From assembly GCA_003116975.1 (NCBI GenBank), contig BGKB01000010.1, positions 372,001-436,000 on the forward strand: 64,000 nucleotides of DNA, written 5' to 3'. Under the pieces are notes generated by a model. That model made no database searches. It was given only the letters and a program-made list of their open reading frames with translations, and was not told the DNA's origin. Below are positions 18,674 through 27,506 of the stretch, in pieces; position 1 is the first letter of the stretch, and every line of letters starts with the position of its first letter. The position numbers and the translations under genes are program-made. This DNA comes from Aurantiochytrium sp. KH105. Its lineage: Eukaryota > Sar > Bigyra > Thraustochytrida > Thraustochytriidae.

Positions 18674-18714
18674 CATCGCATCGCATCGCATCGCATCGCA
18701 TCGCATCGCATCGC
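18674..18714. repeat. (CATCG)n microsatellite
   Basis: About eight perfect pentamer units in tandem. The same pentamer (as GCATC) recurs at 27296-27332 on the far side of the P450 array. Confidence 0.95.
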
Positions 18715-19013
18715 CCGCATCACAGGCCGAGCCGAGCCATGCCATGCGGGCGGCGCAGAGCGGCGGTGCAGAGCGGTGCAGAGTAGACAGCAGAGAAAAG
18801 TAGCGCAGTAGCGCAGCATGAGACTAGCTTGGGCCAGCCAGCGATGACGCGATGACCCGAATGGTTGACTGTGAGAGCAAGCTTGTGAAGCGCGTAGCAT
18901 TCACTTGTCTACGAGGCTAAAACTGCGACATTGTCCCCGTTGGTCTTTTGTTTTTACAGAAGCAGACCGAGGTGCCGTTTCGCGAGACAGCCATTTATTT
19001 ACCGGTCATGTGG

Positions 19014-19053
19014 CCCTCCCTCCCTCCCTCCCTCCCTACTTCCTTCCCTCCCT
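19014..19053. repeat. (CCCT)n microsatellite
   Basis: Tandem CCCT/TCCC units with minor interruptions, within the region upstream of the first P450. Confidence 0.9.
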
Positions 19054-19258
19054 CATGAGGCAAGGTCATCAATCAATCGAAGCAAGTCGCGGGCTCGTTC
19101 CTGCGACGCAAAGAATGTCATCAATGGAGGCGTCAATGAAGGCAGAGACGAAACGGCCTCGACTGATGGGCATCATGATTCATGGTATACTAGATACGTA
19201 TAGTGAGAGGCCTAAATGGCAAGGCGAGGAGTGAAGCAGCCTATAGGCCAATGTGCGA

Positions 19259-19290
19259 GATGCAATGCAATGCAATGCAATGCAATGCAC
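19259..19290. repeat. (TGCAA)n microsatellite
   Basis: Five to six tandem TGCAA units 45 bases before the proposed P450 start, probably in the 5' UTR. A degenerate relative is present at about 7868-7906. Confidence 0.93.
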
Positions 19291-19334
19291 AAACTCCCGA
19301 GTCGAGCGCCGCCGTCGAGATCGAGACCGTGACG

Positions 19335-20870
19335 ATGCAGAGGCTGTTTGCGAGGACGAGGCTGGGCCCGAGAGCGGCATTGGCCGCGACACGATGCAAA
19401 TCTTCGCTGGGAGCCGCCGCAGCGGTTCGTGCTCCCGAGGAAGTGACCAAGGAGAAAGAGGTCAAGAACCTCGCCGACGCCGCGGGACCTGGATGGTGGT
19501 TCCTTTTCCACATGATGCGCACAGACCCTCTCTCGGCGCAGACGTACGTATACGAGCATTACGGGCGCGAGCATGGCGCGGTACGGGTGCGTGACTACTT
19601 TGGCAAGCAGGCCGTTGTGATCTTTGACCAGGACGACGTGCGCCACGTTTATCAACATGAGGGCAAAAACCCGAAAGGGACCGCCGACATGCCGCCGTCG
19701 ATCCGGTACTGGCGTGAGCGAGGCGGCGACACCGAAGACAATCTGGCTCTCAATATCAATCTCACTGGAGATCGTTGGCGCAAGGCCCGCGAAGCGCTCG
19801 GACCCGGCATCTACACAGAAGCAGTGGCAAAGTACGAGCCTTTCATCCAGGAAGCCGCGCGCGAGGCCGTGCGGTCCGCCAAGCACTATGAGACAGACCT
19901 TTCGCAGTGGGCCCCCTATGCCTCGTTTGACATGTTTTGCGCCTTAGCGCTTGGCAAGAGCGCCAACACGGCCGATCCGTCTTGCACGAGCCCCATGAGG
20001 GAGGTTGTTGACCTTGAAGCGCAAAGCATTGGACTTGCCCTTCGACTCACGTACACGCCCAAGTTCTCGCACCCACGTCTCGGCTACGAACAAATGCGCG
20101 ATGGCTTTGACAGAATTCTCGACATTGTGCGGCCCGAAGTGCATCATCTCTTTAGCCAGGAAAAGATGCCCGACTGCTGGTTCAAGGACTTGCGCGACGA
20201 GCAAGGCGTTCCCATTAACCAGCTCGAAGTCGTCATGGGGTTCCTGCTGTCGGCGGCCATTGGCACGACCATGTCTACGATTGAGTGGGCTCTTGTTGCT
20301 CTCGCGCACTTTCCTCGCGAACAAGCCAAAGTGCATGCCGAAATCCTCGCTACCCTTGGTGGTGACCAACCATACACCAAGGCGAACAAGATGCCTCAAC
20401 TCGAGGCTTTCTTGCGCGAAGTCAATCGCTTCTTTCCACCTCTTTCAGTGAGCGGAATTCGCAAACTTGAGCACGAGATTGTGCTGCCAACTTCGAATGT
20501 GCGTGTGCCGGCTGGAGCGACCATTTTTCTCGCACCTCTTTACCAGGCGCGCGACACGCACTTCATTTCGGATGCGGATCGGTTCATTCCGGATCGATAC
20601 CTGCGCGAAAAGATTCGCGAACGGAAAAGCTGTCCGTTCTCGTCCAAGCTTGATGCCTCCGTCGTGCGCAACCAATTTGGAAATGGCTCACGGGTCTGTC
20701 TTGGCAAGCGTGCCGCCGAGCTCGAGGTCCGCGCGCTCGTGTGCGAGCTTCTCTCGCATTACGAGATCGTCTTGGACCCTCCTAGCCAAACGTTACCGGG
20801 CATCGCTGCCACCACCGTCGGCGTGCCTAAACCTTTTCCCAAGCTACGACTCTTGCCTCGCAAGTCCTGA
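19335..20870 (+). CDS. Cytochrome P450, tandem paralogue 1 (mitochondrial-type)
   Basis: The 511-residue heme-thiolate monooxygenase is the first of four tandem paralogues. The N-terminus (MQRLFARTRLGPRAALAATRCKSS) is Arg/Ala-rich without acids, like a mitochondrial presequence, and there is no ER anchor. The I helix reads AAIGTTMSTIEW: the Thr is kept, but the Asp/Glu before it is Gly (about residue 310). The K-helix ExxR is EVNR, and the heme loop is FGNGSRVCLG with Cys about 455. Segment MPDCWFKDLRDEQ before the I helix is shared by all four copies. Mitochondrial P450s take electrons from a ferredoxin; no such partner is nearby. Substrate cannot be read from sequence. ATG 19335 is chosen because it starts the presequence and follows the TGCAA repeat; an earlier ATG at 19203 would translate that repeat. 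Confidence 0.95.
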   Translation: MQRLFARTRLGPRAALAATRCKSSLGAAAAVRAPEEVTKEKEVKNLADAAGPGWWFLFHMMRTDPLSAQTYVYEHYGREHGAVRVRDYFGKQAVVIFDQDDVRHVYQHEGKNPKGTADMPPSIRYWRERGGDTEDNLALNINLTGDRWRKAREALGPGIYTEAVAKYEPFIQEAAREAVRSAKHYETDLSQWAPYASFDMFCALALGKSANTADPSCTSPMREVVDLEAQSIGLALRLTYTPKFSHPRLGYEQMRDGFDRILDIVRPEVHHLFSQEKMPDCWFKDLRDEQGVPINQLEVVMGFLLSAAIGTTMSTIEWALVALAHFPREQAKVHAEILATLGGDQPYTKANKMPQLEAFLREVNRFFPPLSVSGIRKLEHEIVLPTSNVRVPAGATIFLAPLYQARDTHFISDADRFIPDRYLREKIRERKSCPFSSKLDASVVRNQFGNGSRVCLGKRAAELEVRALVCELLSHYEIVLDPPSQTLPGIAATTVGVPKPFPKLRLLPRKS

Positions 20871-21044
20871 TCATCATCATCACCACCACCACTACCACCA
20901 CCATCAATCAGAATAAGCGCATTTACGTTTACTTCTTGTTTTCAATTGCTTTCTTCATTGATAGTGAGCCAGTGGGCAATGAGGCGCCCAAGAAGAAGAG
21001 AAGAGACGATGTAAAACGAAAATAGGGCAGCGAGCGCGTGAACG

Positions 21045-22610
21045 ATGTTTGCACACGTAGCCCGAGCGGAAGGCCGGCACGCGTTGCGCGGACTCCGGCT
21101 CAAGTCTACGGCTGCAGCTGCGGCAGCGGCTGCGACGGCAACGCCAGCGACGCCAGCGACGACCGCGAGCGGGCAGGGGGAGACGAAACGTATTATCCCC
21201 CTTCACGAGGCGCCGGGCTTGGGCTGGTGGGGGCCTCTGTACCAGGTCTTGTACGGGTCCGCGGAGACTGGTCGCCTCGCGTACGAGAGGTACGGACGCA
21301 AGCACGGCGTTTCACGCATGAAAGGACCTCGAGGCGACACGGTACTCCTCGTGTTCAATCAAGATGACTTGCGTCACATATATCAGAACGAAGGCAAGAA
21401 TCCCATTGGCGTCAGTGCACCCTCTCTGGAGCGCTATTGGCTGGCAAAGGCTGGACACACGTCAGACAATCTCCCCGTTGCACTTGGTACCAAGGGCGAC
21501 GCCTGGCGCGAGGCTCGGGCGATTCTGAACCCTGGAATTAACACCGATGCTGTGGCCAAATATGAGGGTGGCGTATACCTCGCCGCGCGCGACGCCGTTC
21601 GCCAAGTTGAAAGCTATTCGGAAACAAGTCTTGCCATCTGGATTCAGCGAGCATCCTTTGACATGTTTTGCGGACTTGCAATTGGCAAAAATCCAGGTAC
21701 CACCGATCCGGAATGTGCGAGCCCCATGAAAGAGATTGTTCACTTGGAGGATGAGTCCCTGATGATCGCTCTACAGATGGATTTCTTGCCGCCCCTTCTT
21801 CATCCTCGCAATGCGTTCGATAGACTCACGCAGGCCTATGACCGCATCATCGAAATCACGGAAAAGGAAGTTCGCGAGCTCTTTGCTCAAGAGGAAATGC
21901 CCGATTGCTGGTTCAAAGATCTGCGCGATGAGCAAAATGTTTCCATTCGGCAACTTGAGCATCTCATGAGTCATCTCTTCTCGGTCGCAATTGGCACAAC
22001 TATGACTGCTCTACAGTGGGCCATCATTGCGTTGGCTCTGCATCCTCAGGAGCAGGCCAAAGTGTATGCAGAGATTCAGTCCGTGCTTGGTGCGGCGGGG
22101 GGCCACTACAAAAGAGGCGGAGTCAAAATGCCACACCTTGAGGCATTTTTGCGTGAGACCAACAGGGTGTACCCGCCTCTGCGCGTTGCTGGCCCCCGCG
22201 TCCTCGAGCACGACCTTATCTTACCTCATTCGCGAATTCAAGTCCCAGCTGGCACCACGCTCGTCCCTGCAACAACGTATGAGAACCGCGACACGCTGCT
22301 CAACGCCGACGCCAACGAGTTTCGACCGGATCGATTTCTTCGCGAAAACCTTCGTGCGAGCAAATCCTGCCCTTTTGCGAGCAAAATGACGTCCTCCATG
22401 ACGAAGGACCCTTTTGGCAATGGGTCTCGAGTTTGCCTGGGCAAACGCGCTGCGGAGCTCGAAATCCGCATGCTCATTTGTGAGCTCTTGAAAGAGTATT
22501 CGCTCGAGCTTGATCCTGCAAATCGCAAACGCCCTGCTCTCGCCAAGCACGGCGTCTTCAACACGGCCGACCCTTTTCCTCCAATCAAGCTCGTACCACG
22601 CATTCGGTGA
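21045..22610 (+). CDS. Cytochrome P450, tandem paralogue 2 (mitochondrial-type)
   Basis: The 521-residue protein starts 174 bases after paralogue 1. A presequence (MFAHVARAEGRHALRGLRLK, then ST and an alanine run) is followed by an Ala/Thr stretch. The core shows WWGPLYQVLYG, the I helix VAIGTTMTALQW with Gly about 317 in place of Asp/Glu, ExxR as ETNR, and the heme loop FGNGSRVCLG with Cys about 464. TTMTALQW resembles the TTSMTLQW stretch of animal CYP11A1, supporting placement near the mitochondrial clan. Its heme loop is identical to that of paralogue 1, so these two are probably the closest pair. The AATAAATAAA at 22684-22693 could serve as polyadenylation signal. Confidence 0.95.
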   Translation: MFAHVARAEGRHALRGLRLKSTAAAAAAAATATPATPATTASGQGETKRIIPLHEAPGLGWWGPLYQVLYGSAETGRLAYERYGRKHGVSRMKGPRGDTVLLVFNQDDLRHIYQNEGKNPIGVSAPSLERYWLAKAGHTSDNLPVALGTKGDAWREARAILNPGINTDAVAKYEGGVYLAARDAVRQVESYSETSLAIWIQRASFDMFCGLAIGKNPGTTDPECASPMKEIVHLEDESLMIALQMDFLPPLLHPRNAFDRLTQAYDRIIEITEKEVRELFAQEEMPDCWFKDLRDEQNVSIRQLEHLMSHLFSVAIGTTMTALQWAIIALALHPQEQAKVYAEIQSVLGAAGGHYKRGGVKMPHLEAFLRETNRVYPPLRVAGPRVLEHDLILPHSRIQVPAGTTLVPATTYENRDTLLNADANEFRPDRFLRENLRASKSCPFASKMTSSMTKDPFGNGSRVCLGKRAAELEIRMLICELLKEYSLELDPANRKRPALAKHGVFNTADPFPPIKLVPRIR

Positions 22611-22979
22611 AAAGTCACTTTATAAAAACGTTCCTGCCCTTCAACTTTCCTGCAGAAGTGACCCGATGTCTGTCGTTCAACAAAATAAATAAAAACTCAT
22701 TGTATACCGCCAAGTGAAAATAGAGTATAATGGTATACATCATTGTAGCATGGTGTGCACAAGTCAACAAAAAGGTGCCCTCCCTCAACTCGCACTCCTT
22801 CAGCACTCTTCGTTTTGGACCTGCGCAAGCAAGCAAACGAGCAAGCTCGCGCGACGTCGAGCGCAAGCGCTCAGGGCAGCTGCAGCAGCAGCTGCTGCAG
22901 GAGGAGGAGGAGGAGGAGGAGAAGTAGCAGAGCAGCAGCAGCTGCAGCAGCACGCAGAAGCAGAAGCAGGACCAGCAGG
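22611..22979. other. Spacer between P450 paralogues 2 and 3
   Basis: It is AT-rich at its start, with a candidate polyadenylation signal at 22684-22693. It then turns into GAG/GCAG-type trinucleotide repeats (about 22885-22975) that run up to the start codon of paralogue 3. An in-frame ATG at 22755 would translate the repeats as low-complexity Ser/Arg and Ala and is not favoured. Confidence 0.6.
22684..22693 (+). promoter_or_regulatory. Candidate polyadenylation signal of P450 paralogue 2
   Basis: Two overlapping AATAAA hexamers lie 74 bases past the stop codon. Plausible by sequence only; use of AATAAA in this lineage is not known from the window. Confidence 0.35.
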
Positions 22980-24527
22980 ATGATGTTCACTCTTCGGCGA
23001 CTCGACAGGGGGGTCCTCGCTTGGCACGCGCGGCACGCATCAACTGCAGCCGCGCAGTCAGCGGCAGCGGCGCAATCTGCGGCACGGAGCGAGCCTCCGC
23101 AGAGCGAGGAAGGACCAGTGATCGATCTCTTGCAATGTCCTGGACCCGGGCGGTGGTTTTCGCTGCTCGCGGCCTACTATGGAAGCCACGAAGTCGTCAC
23201 CTACATGTATGAACACTATGGTCGCGAGCACGGCGTTGCAAGGGCAGTTGACCCCATGGGAAACACGCTTCTGCACGTCTATAACGACGAGGACGTGCGC
23301 TTTGTCCTGCGCAACGAAGGCAAATACTCCTCCACGGCGCAAGTCTGGCCAATGATAAAATACTTTGAAGATAACGCCAAAGAGGGTGATGAAAACCATG
23401 CGCTGGGAATCCTCACAAAAGGCGAGGCATGGCGTCGCGCGCGTGACGTTCTCGGCCCAGGTATCTTTACGGAAGCCGTAGTGAGATACGAGCCCGCCGT
23501 CCTGGCCGCGGCGCAGAGCGCTGTCAAGCACATCGCCGACTGGGAGGACCTCAACAAGTGGGCCAACAACGCGTCTCTCGATATGTTTTGCAGTCTGGCG
23601 ATTGGAAAGAACTTTGTGACCTCCGATCCAGCGTGCACGCACCCTATTGGGGAGGTCGTTGAGATCAAGGCCGAGGCACTTCGCAAGGCACTGCAGCTCG
23701 CGTTCGTCCCCAGCTTCTTTTTTTCTTCCAATGTCTTTGAGGAGATGAGCGCGCAGTTCGATCGCGTCTTCGAAATTACAGAGCCTGAGATTAGGAAGCT
23801 CTGGATGAGTGAAAACGTCCCGGATTGTTGGCTCAAGGATCTTCGTGACACCCATGGCCTTTCTTCTGAGCAGTTGACTCTCGTCATGTCCCACTTCTTC
23901 TCTGTTGCCGTCAGTACCACCTCCAGCTTCCTCAAATGGTCCCTCATCGCTCTTGCGTATCATCCCCATGAGCAAGAAAAGTTGTACCAAGAGATTCGTG
24001 CTTTGGAATCTTCGAACCTGCCCTACAGCCAAAACAGTCGCAACAGACCCCAGCTTGAGGTCTTTATACGCGAGGTACACCGTTGCTTCCCGGTTCTACC
24101 CGGAGTGTCATCGAGAATTCTCGAGCACGATATTACGTTGCCGTCGTCTCGCGTCCATGCTCCAGCTGGGACACTGATCATTTGCTGCCCCGGAAGCCAG
24201 GCGCGCGACACTAATTACAATGTGGACGCGGATCGCTTCGACCCGGACCGATTTCTGCGTGAGAATCTGCGCGCTCGAAAGGGCTGTCCCAATGCTTCGA
24301 AGATGGATACTGTACTGAACAAGGAGCCTTTCGGTGGCGGCTCACACGTTTGCCTGGGTCGGCGCGCAGCCCAGCTTGAATTGCGAACCCTCATTTGCGA
24401 GCTTCTCAAGGCGTACGAGCTTGTTCTTGATCCCGCAGATCAGCCAATGCCCGAGCCGCACAAGCAGGAAGTCTTGCGGGATCCGGGCCGCTTTCCTCAT
24501 ATCAAGTTGGTCCCCCGTGCTGCCTGA
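22980..24527 (+). CDS. Cytochrome P450, tandem paralogue 3 (mitochondrial-type)
   Basis: The 515-residue protein begins MMFTLRRLDRGVLAWHARHA, a typical amphipathic mitochondrial presequence. The I helix is the most divergent of the four: AVSTTSSFLKW, with Ser where Asp/Glu is expected. ExxR is EVHR, and the heme loop reads FGGGSHVCLG with Cys about 458; His replaces the Arg that usually contacts a heme propionate, a swap seen in many bacterial P450s. The shared segment is VPDCWLKDLRDTHG. Divergence from copies 1 and 2 suggests an older duplication and perhaps a separate substrate. The ATG pair at 22980/22983 is preferred because upstream codons are repeat-derived. Confidence 0.95.
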   Translation: MMFTLRRLDRGVLAWHARHASTAAAQSAAAAQSAARSEPPQSEEGPVIDLLQCPGPGRWFSLLAAYYGSHEVVTYMYEHYGREHGVARAVDPMGNTLLHVYNDEDVRFVLRNEGKYSSTAQVWPMIKYFEDNAKEGDENHALGILTKGEAWRRARDVLGPGIFTEAVVRYEPAVLAAAQSAVKHIADWEDLNKWANNASLDMFCSLAIGKNFVTSDPACTHPIGEVVEIKAEALRKALQLAFVPSFFFSSNVFEEMSAQFDRVFEITEPEIRKLWMSENVPDCWLKDLRDTHGLSSEQLTLVMSHFFSVAVSTTSSFLKWSLIALAYHPHEQEKLYQEIRALESSNLPYSQNSRNRPQLEVFIREVHRCFPVLPGVSSRILEHDITLPSSRVHAPAGTLIICCPGSQARDTNYNVDADRFDPDRFLRENLRARKGCPNASKMDTVLNKEPFGGGSHVCLGRRAAQLELRTLICELLKAYELVLDPADQPMPEPHKQEVLRDPGRFPHIKLVPRAA

Positions 24528-25098
24528 CTGACTGGAAATCGAAAGACCAGAGCCAAGCGCGCAAAAAGCAATCTTTTGCCCCAAAGAACAAATTTCCTAT
24601 CCCAATCCCTTTTCTTTTCCTTTCTTTCCTTATCTCTCTGCCACGCCCGCCTGAGGACCTTTTATTTCTTTCTACTGCTCAACTTAGAAGCAATCCTGCA
24701 TCGTAAAATTTTCTCAGTATAACTGCCTGTCCGTGTTGGCGGATCTTTCTTTGCCTCACAAGATCTTCACAGTCAACTCTAGTTGGAGAACCTGCGACAG
24801 CCAGGTGTGTACTGTGTCGGTACTGTGTGCGGCTTTGATTGCGACTTTGCCGACAACCAAATCTTTTTCTTTGTATAAAAAAAAATTATGCGGCCCGTTC
24901 CTCGGACAATCAACGACGCCTTCCTTTGACTTTGTCGGGCAGCCATACAAGCAGACCTCCATCTCCCGCGTTCCTCCCTCGTCCTCACGCGCACCGCCGT
25001 GGGCGACTAGCCCAGGCTGCGCGAGCATCGAGCACCAGCAGAGGACGCCAGTAAAGGAGAAAGAAAAAAGAAAGCCTCGCGCGTGCCGGACGACGACA
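24528..25098. other. Spacer between P450 paralogues 3 and 4
   Basis: It is pyrimidine-rich at about 24600-24680 and has a TATA-like motif (TATAAAA, 24874-24880) about 220 bases before the start of paralogue 4. The P450 frame stays open upstream to 24733, but those codons have no domain content. Likely contains the promoter of paralogue 4. Confidence 0.5.
24874..24880 (+). promoter_or_regulatory. TATA-like element upstream of P450 paralogue 4
   Basis: TATAAAA within an A-rich patch in otherwise mixed sequence, 219 bases before the ATG. No transcription start evidence; a chance A/T run is equally possible. Confidence 0.2.
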
Positions 25099-26646
25099 AT
25101 GAGAGTGCACAACACGTCAGCGAAACTGTTCTTGGGCAGAGCAGCACCGCGTCGGCCCGCACAATGGACCTGGAATCACCTCAAGTCGACGGCAAGCGCC
25201 GCGGTTGCCAGTACGCAAGACGAAAAGCCTGTGATCCCCCTCGACGATGCACCCGGCCCCGGCTACCTTCATACACCGCTCGTCGCAATGTACGGCGTAC
25301 ACGGATGCCAGGAGTACATGTATGAAAAGTACGGGCGCGAGCACGGCGTTGTGCGGACCAAGACACTTGCAGGAAAGACCATGCTGCACATCTTCGACCA
25401 TGCAGATCTGCGCTTCATTTATCAAAATGAGAATGCCGAGACAATCGGGAGCAAGCTGCGGTCTCAAGACGAGTTCTGGATCGAAAAGGCTGGCGATGGA
25501 GCTGACAATCTCCCATACGCCATGACCTCAGAGGGCGAAAAGTGGCAAAGTACGCGCAAAATGCTTCACCCCGGCATCAACTCCGATGCGGTCTCCAAGT
25601 ACGAAGACGTGGTGTACAAGGCAGCTCGCGACGCAGTCGACCAAGTAGAGCACTACGAGGGTCCAGATCTGGCCAAGTGGTCGACGCACGCCACTTTTGA
25701 CATGTTCTGCAGTCTATCTATCGGAAAGAGCAGACGCACGGCGGATCCCAACTGTACGGACCCCATGACGGAAATCCTCTCGCTCGAGAAGTCAGCGCTC
25801 GATCTCGCCATGCAGATCGAATTCCAACCCTCCATCTTACTTCCTCGAGACTCGCGACAAAAGCTTCGCGACGCGTACAATCGGATCATCGAGGTTACTT
25901 CGCCGGCAATCCAGGAGCTCTTTGCGCGTGATGACCTGCCTAATTGCTGGTTCAAAGATCTGCGTGATGAGCAAGACTTTTCGCTCACGCAGCTCGAACA
26001 TCTCATGTCGCAGCTCTTCACCGCAGCGATTGGCACAACAAAGGTTATCGTGCAGTGGATGCTCATTTCGCTAGCTCGGCATCCCGAAGAGCAAGCAAAG
26101 GTGTACGATGAAATCGCGTCCAATCTCGCCCATGACGCTGCCTACAGCAAGAGCGTGAAAATGCCCTATCTGGAGGCCTTCATTCGTGAGACGACCCGTG
26201 TCTATCCGACAGTGGCCGGCGTGGGAATGCGCTCCCTAACGTATGATATCGTACTGCCCAGCTCGCGCATCCATGTTCCAGCCGGCACAACGATGCTAAT
26301 GAACACCCTTAACGCGAGTCGCGATGTCACGTACAATGCCGACGCTGACCAGTTTAAGCCGGATCGTTTCCTCCGCGAGAACATCCGCGCCCGCAAAGGC
26401 TGCCCAATGGCGGCAAAGATGAATTCACCCATGACAAAGGATAACTTTGGCAGCGGCGGTCATTCCTGTCTGGGTCGCCGTGCTGCCGAGCTGGAGATTC
26501 GCATGGTTGTCTGCGAGCTTCTCAAGCGCTATGAGCTCATTCTCGACCCCGCTGAGCGGTCGGCGCCCGTGTCTTTGGACAGATTCTCGACGCTGCGCGT
26601 ACCGGCGACCTTTCCCAACATACGGCTTCGACGCCGCTCTGCCTGA
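25099..26646 (+). CDS. Cytochrome P450, tandem paralogue 4 (mitochondrial-type)
   Basis: The 515-residue protein has a presequence MRVHNTSAKLFLGRAAPRRP and then LKSTASAAV, close to the KST boundary of paralogue 2. Other parts: I helix AAIGTTKVIVQW with Gly in place of the acid, ExxR as ETTR, and heme loop FGSGGHSCLG with Cys about 457 and His in the usual Arg position. LARHPEEQAKVYDEI directly after the I helix confirms the alignment, since this is the J helix of P450s. The segment LPNCWFKDLRDEQ is again present. The start at 25099 is preceded by GACGACA and gives the same length as paralogue 3. It is the last member of the array. Confidence 0.95.
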   Translation: MRVHNTSAKLFLGRAAPRRPAQWTWNHLKSTASAAVASTQDEKPVIPLDDAPGPGYLHTPLVAMYGVHGCQEYMYEKYGREHGVVRTKTLAGKTMLHIFDHADLRFIYQNENAETIGSKLRSQDEFWIEKAGDGADNLPYAMTSEGEKWQSTRKMLHPGINSDAVSKYEDVVYKAARDAVDQVEHYEGPDLAKWSTHATFDMFCSLSIGKSRRTADPNCTDPMTEILSLEKSALDLAMQIEFQPSILLPRDSRQKLRDAYNRIIEVTSPAIQELFARDDLPNCWFKDLRDEQDFSLTQLEHLMSQLFTAAIGTTKVIVQWMLISLARHPEEQAKVYDEIASNLAHDAAYSKSVKMPYLEAFIRETTRVYPTVAGVGMRSLTYDIVLPSSRIHVPAGTTMLMNTLNASRDVTYNADADQFKPDRFLRENIRARKGCPMAAKMNSPMTKDNFGSGGHSCLGRRAAELEIRMVVCELLKRYELILDPAERSAPVSLDRFSTLRVPATFPNIRLRRRSA

Positions 26647-27506
26647 ACAACCGATCGTGGACATCGATCGCAAAAGGGTGTAGTGTGCGGCCGCGCCAGC
26701 CGCGCCAGCCGTGCCAGCGGCAGCTTCCACGACCGACGATAAACTTCCGTAGGTAAACCCAAACGCTAGCTTTACGCTCTCACTCACACACAGGCCAGTC
26801 AGTCATGGCATCCGCGAGCGACACCGTCCGCAGCCGCGCGCCGTCATCCCCGCTCCCCTTCCCCCCACTCGCACGAGCCTCCGCAGACCCGCGCGGCGAC
26901 ATCCTTGACTCCCGCCGCTCGCCACACGAGTGACGAGTGACCACTGCCTGGCCCGACATGTAGTAGTATGTGAATCCTCCCTTGCCATGGTTGTTTCTTG
27001 GTTGCTGCCTAGCCCCCCCGGGTCCCGTACCCCCCCCATCCCGCCTTCTCCCGGCGGCACGCGGCCGGGGGCGCGCGCATACGGGACCCGCCTGCTCGTC
27101 GCTGCGCGGGAGCCCCGCTACGAGTTCGCGCGCGCGGCCCCCTCGGCGCCACCAAACCCCGATCCCGCCCCGGCCTCGAGCGCGCGAGCCCGGGCCCGGC
27201 AGACCAGACCAGGCCAGACCAGGACCGGCCGGACCTGCCGCCGCCGCCGCCGCGCGTCGCGAGGAGCAGCGCGCGGGCGGCCGTCGCGGGGCAGCGCATC
27301 GCATCGCATCGCATCCTTTCGCATCGCATCGCCGCGGTCCGGACAGACGCCCCGAGACGGTCCGGCGGGCGGCGCCCGAGCGCGCGGGCCGGAGCTAGCT
27401 CGGTCGCTCGCTCGGTCGGTCGCCGGCGCGCTCGGTCGCGGCGGCCGGCGCCGCGGCGTCCGGGCGAGCGAGGAAGGCCAGCGGCCCCGCCGGCGCGCGA
27501 GCGACC
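26647..27506. other. GC-rich spacer after the P450 array
   Basis: About 860 bases before the next plus-strand gene. From about 27000 it is extremely GC-rich, so long open frames appear on both strands; all are Arg/Ala/Pro-rich shadows. It includes a GCATC pentamer array (27296-27332) and CGGTCGCTCGCTCGGTCGGT-like runs just before the ATG at 27507. Likely the promoter and 5' UTR of the following gene. Confidence 0.5.
27296..27332. repeat. (GCATC)n microsatellite
   Basis: Four units, a five-base interruption (CTTTC) and two further units. Same pentamer as at 18674-18714. Confidence 0.93.

Larger units (their letters stand above)
18448..19334. other. Divergent intergenic region with three simple-repeat tracts
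   Basis: About 890 bases between the start of the M16 peptidase gene (-) and the first P450 (+). It holds a CCTG run next to the M16 start (about 18463-18481), a CATCG pentamer array (18674-18714), a CCCT array (about 19014-19053) and a TGCAA pentamer array (19259-19290). Both promoters should lie here. No gene recognised. Confidence 0.55.

Noticed and set aside
17038-18786. 582-codon plus-strand open frame
   Set aside because: It lies entirely opposite the M16 peptidase gene, whose HFVEH motif and family blocks are certain. The plus translation is Arg/Leu/Cys-rich with no domain.
19335-26646. P450 array as a biosynthetic cluster with partner enzymes
   Set aside because: Flanking genes (M16 peptidase, unclassified two-domain protein) show no terpene, polyketide or fatty-acid enzymes, so there is no support beyond tandem duplication.
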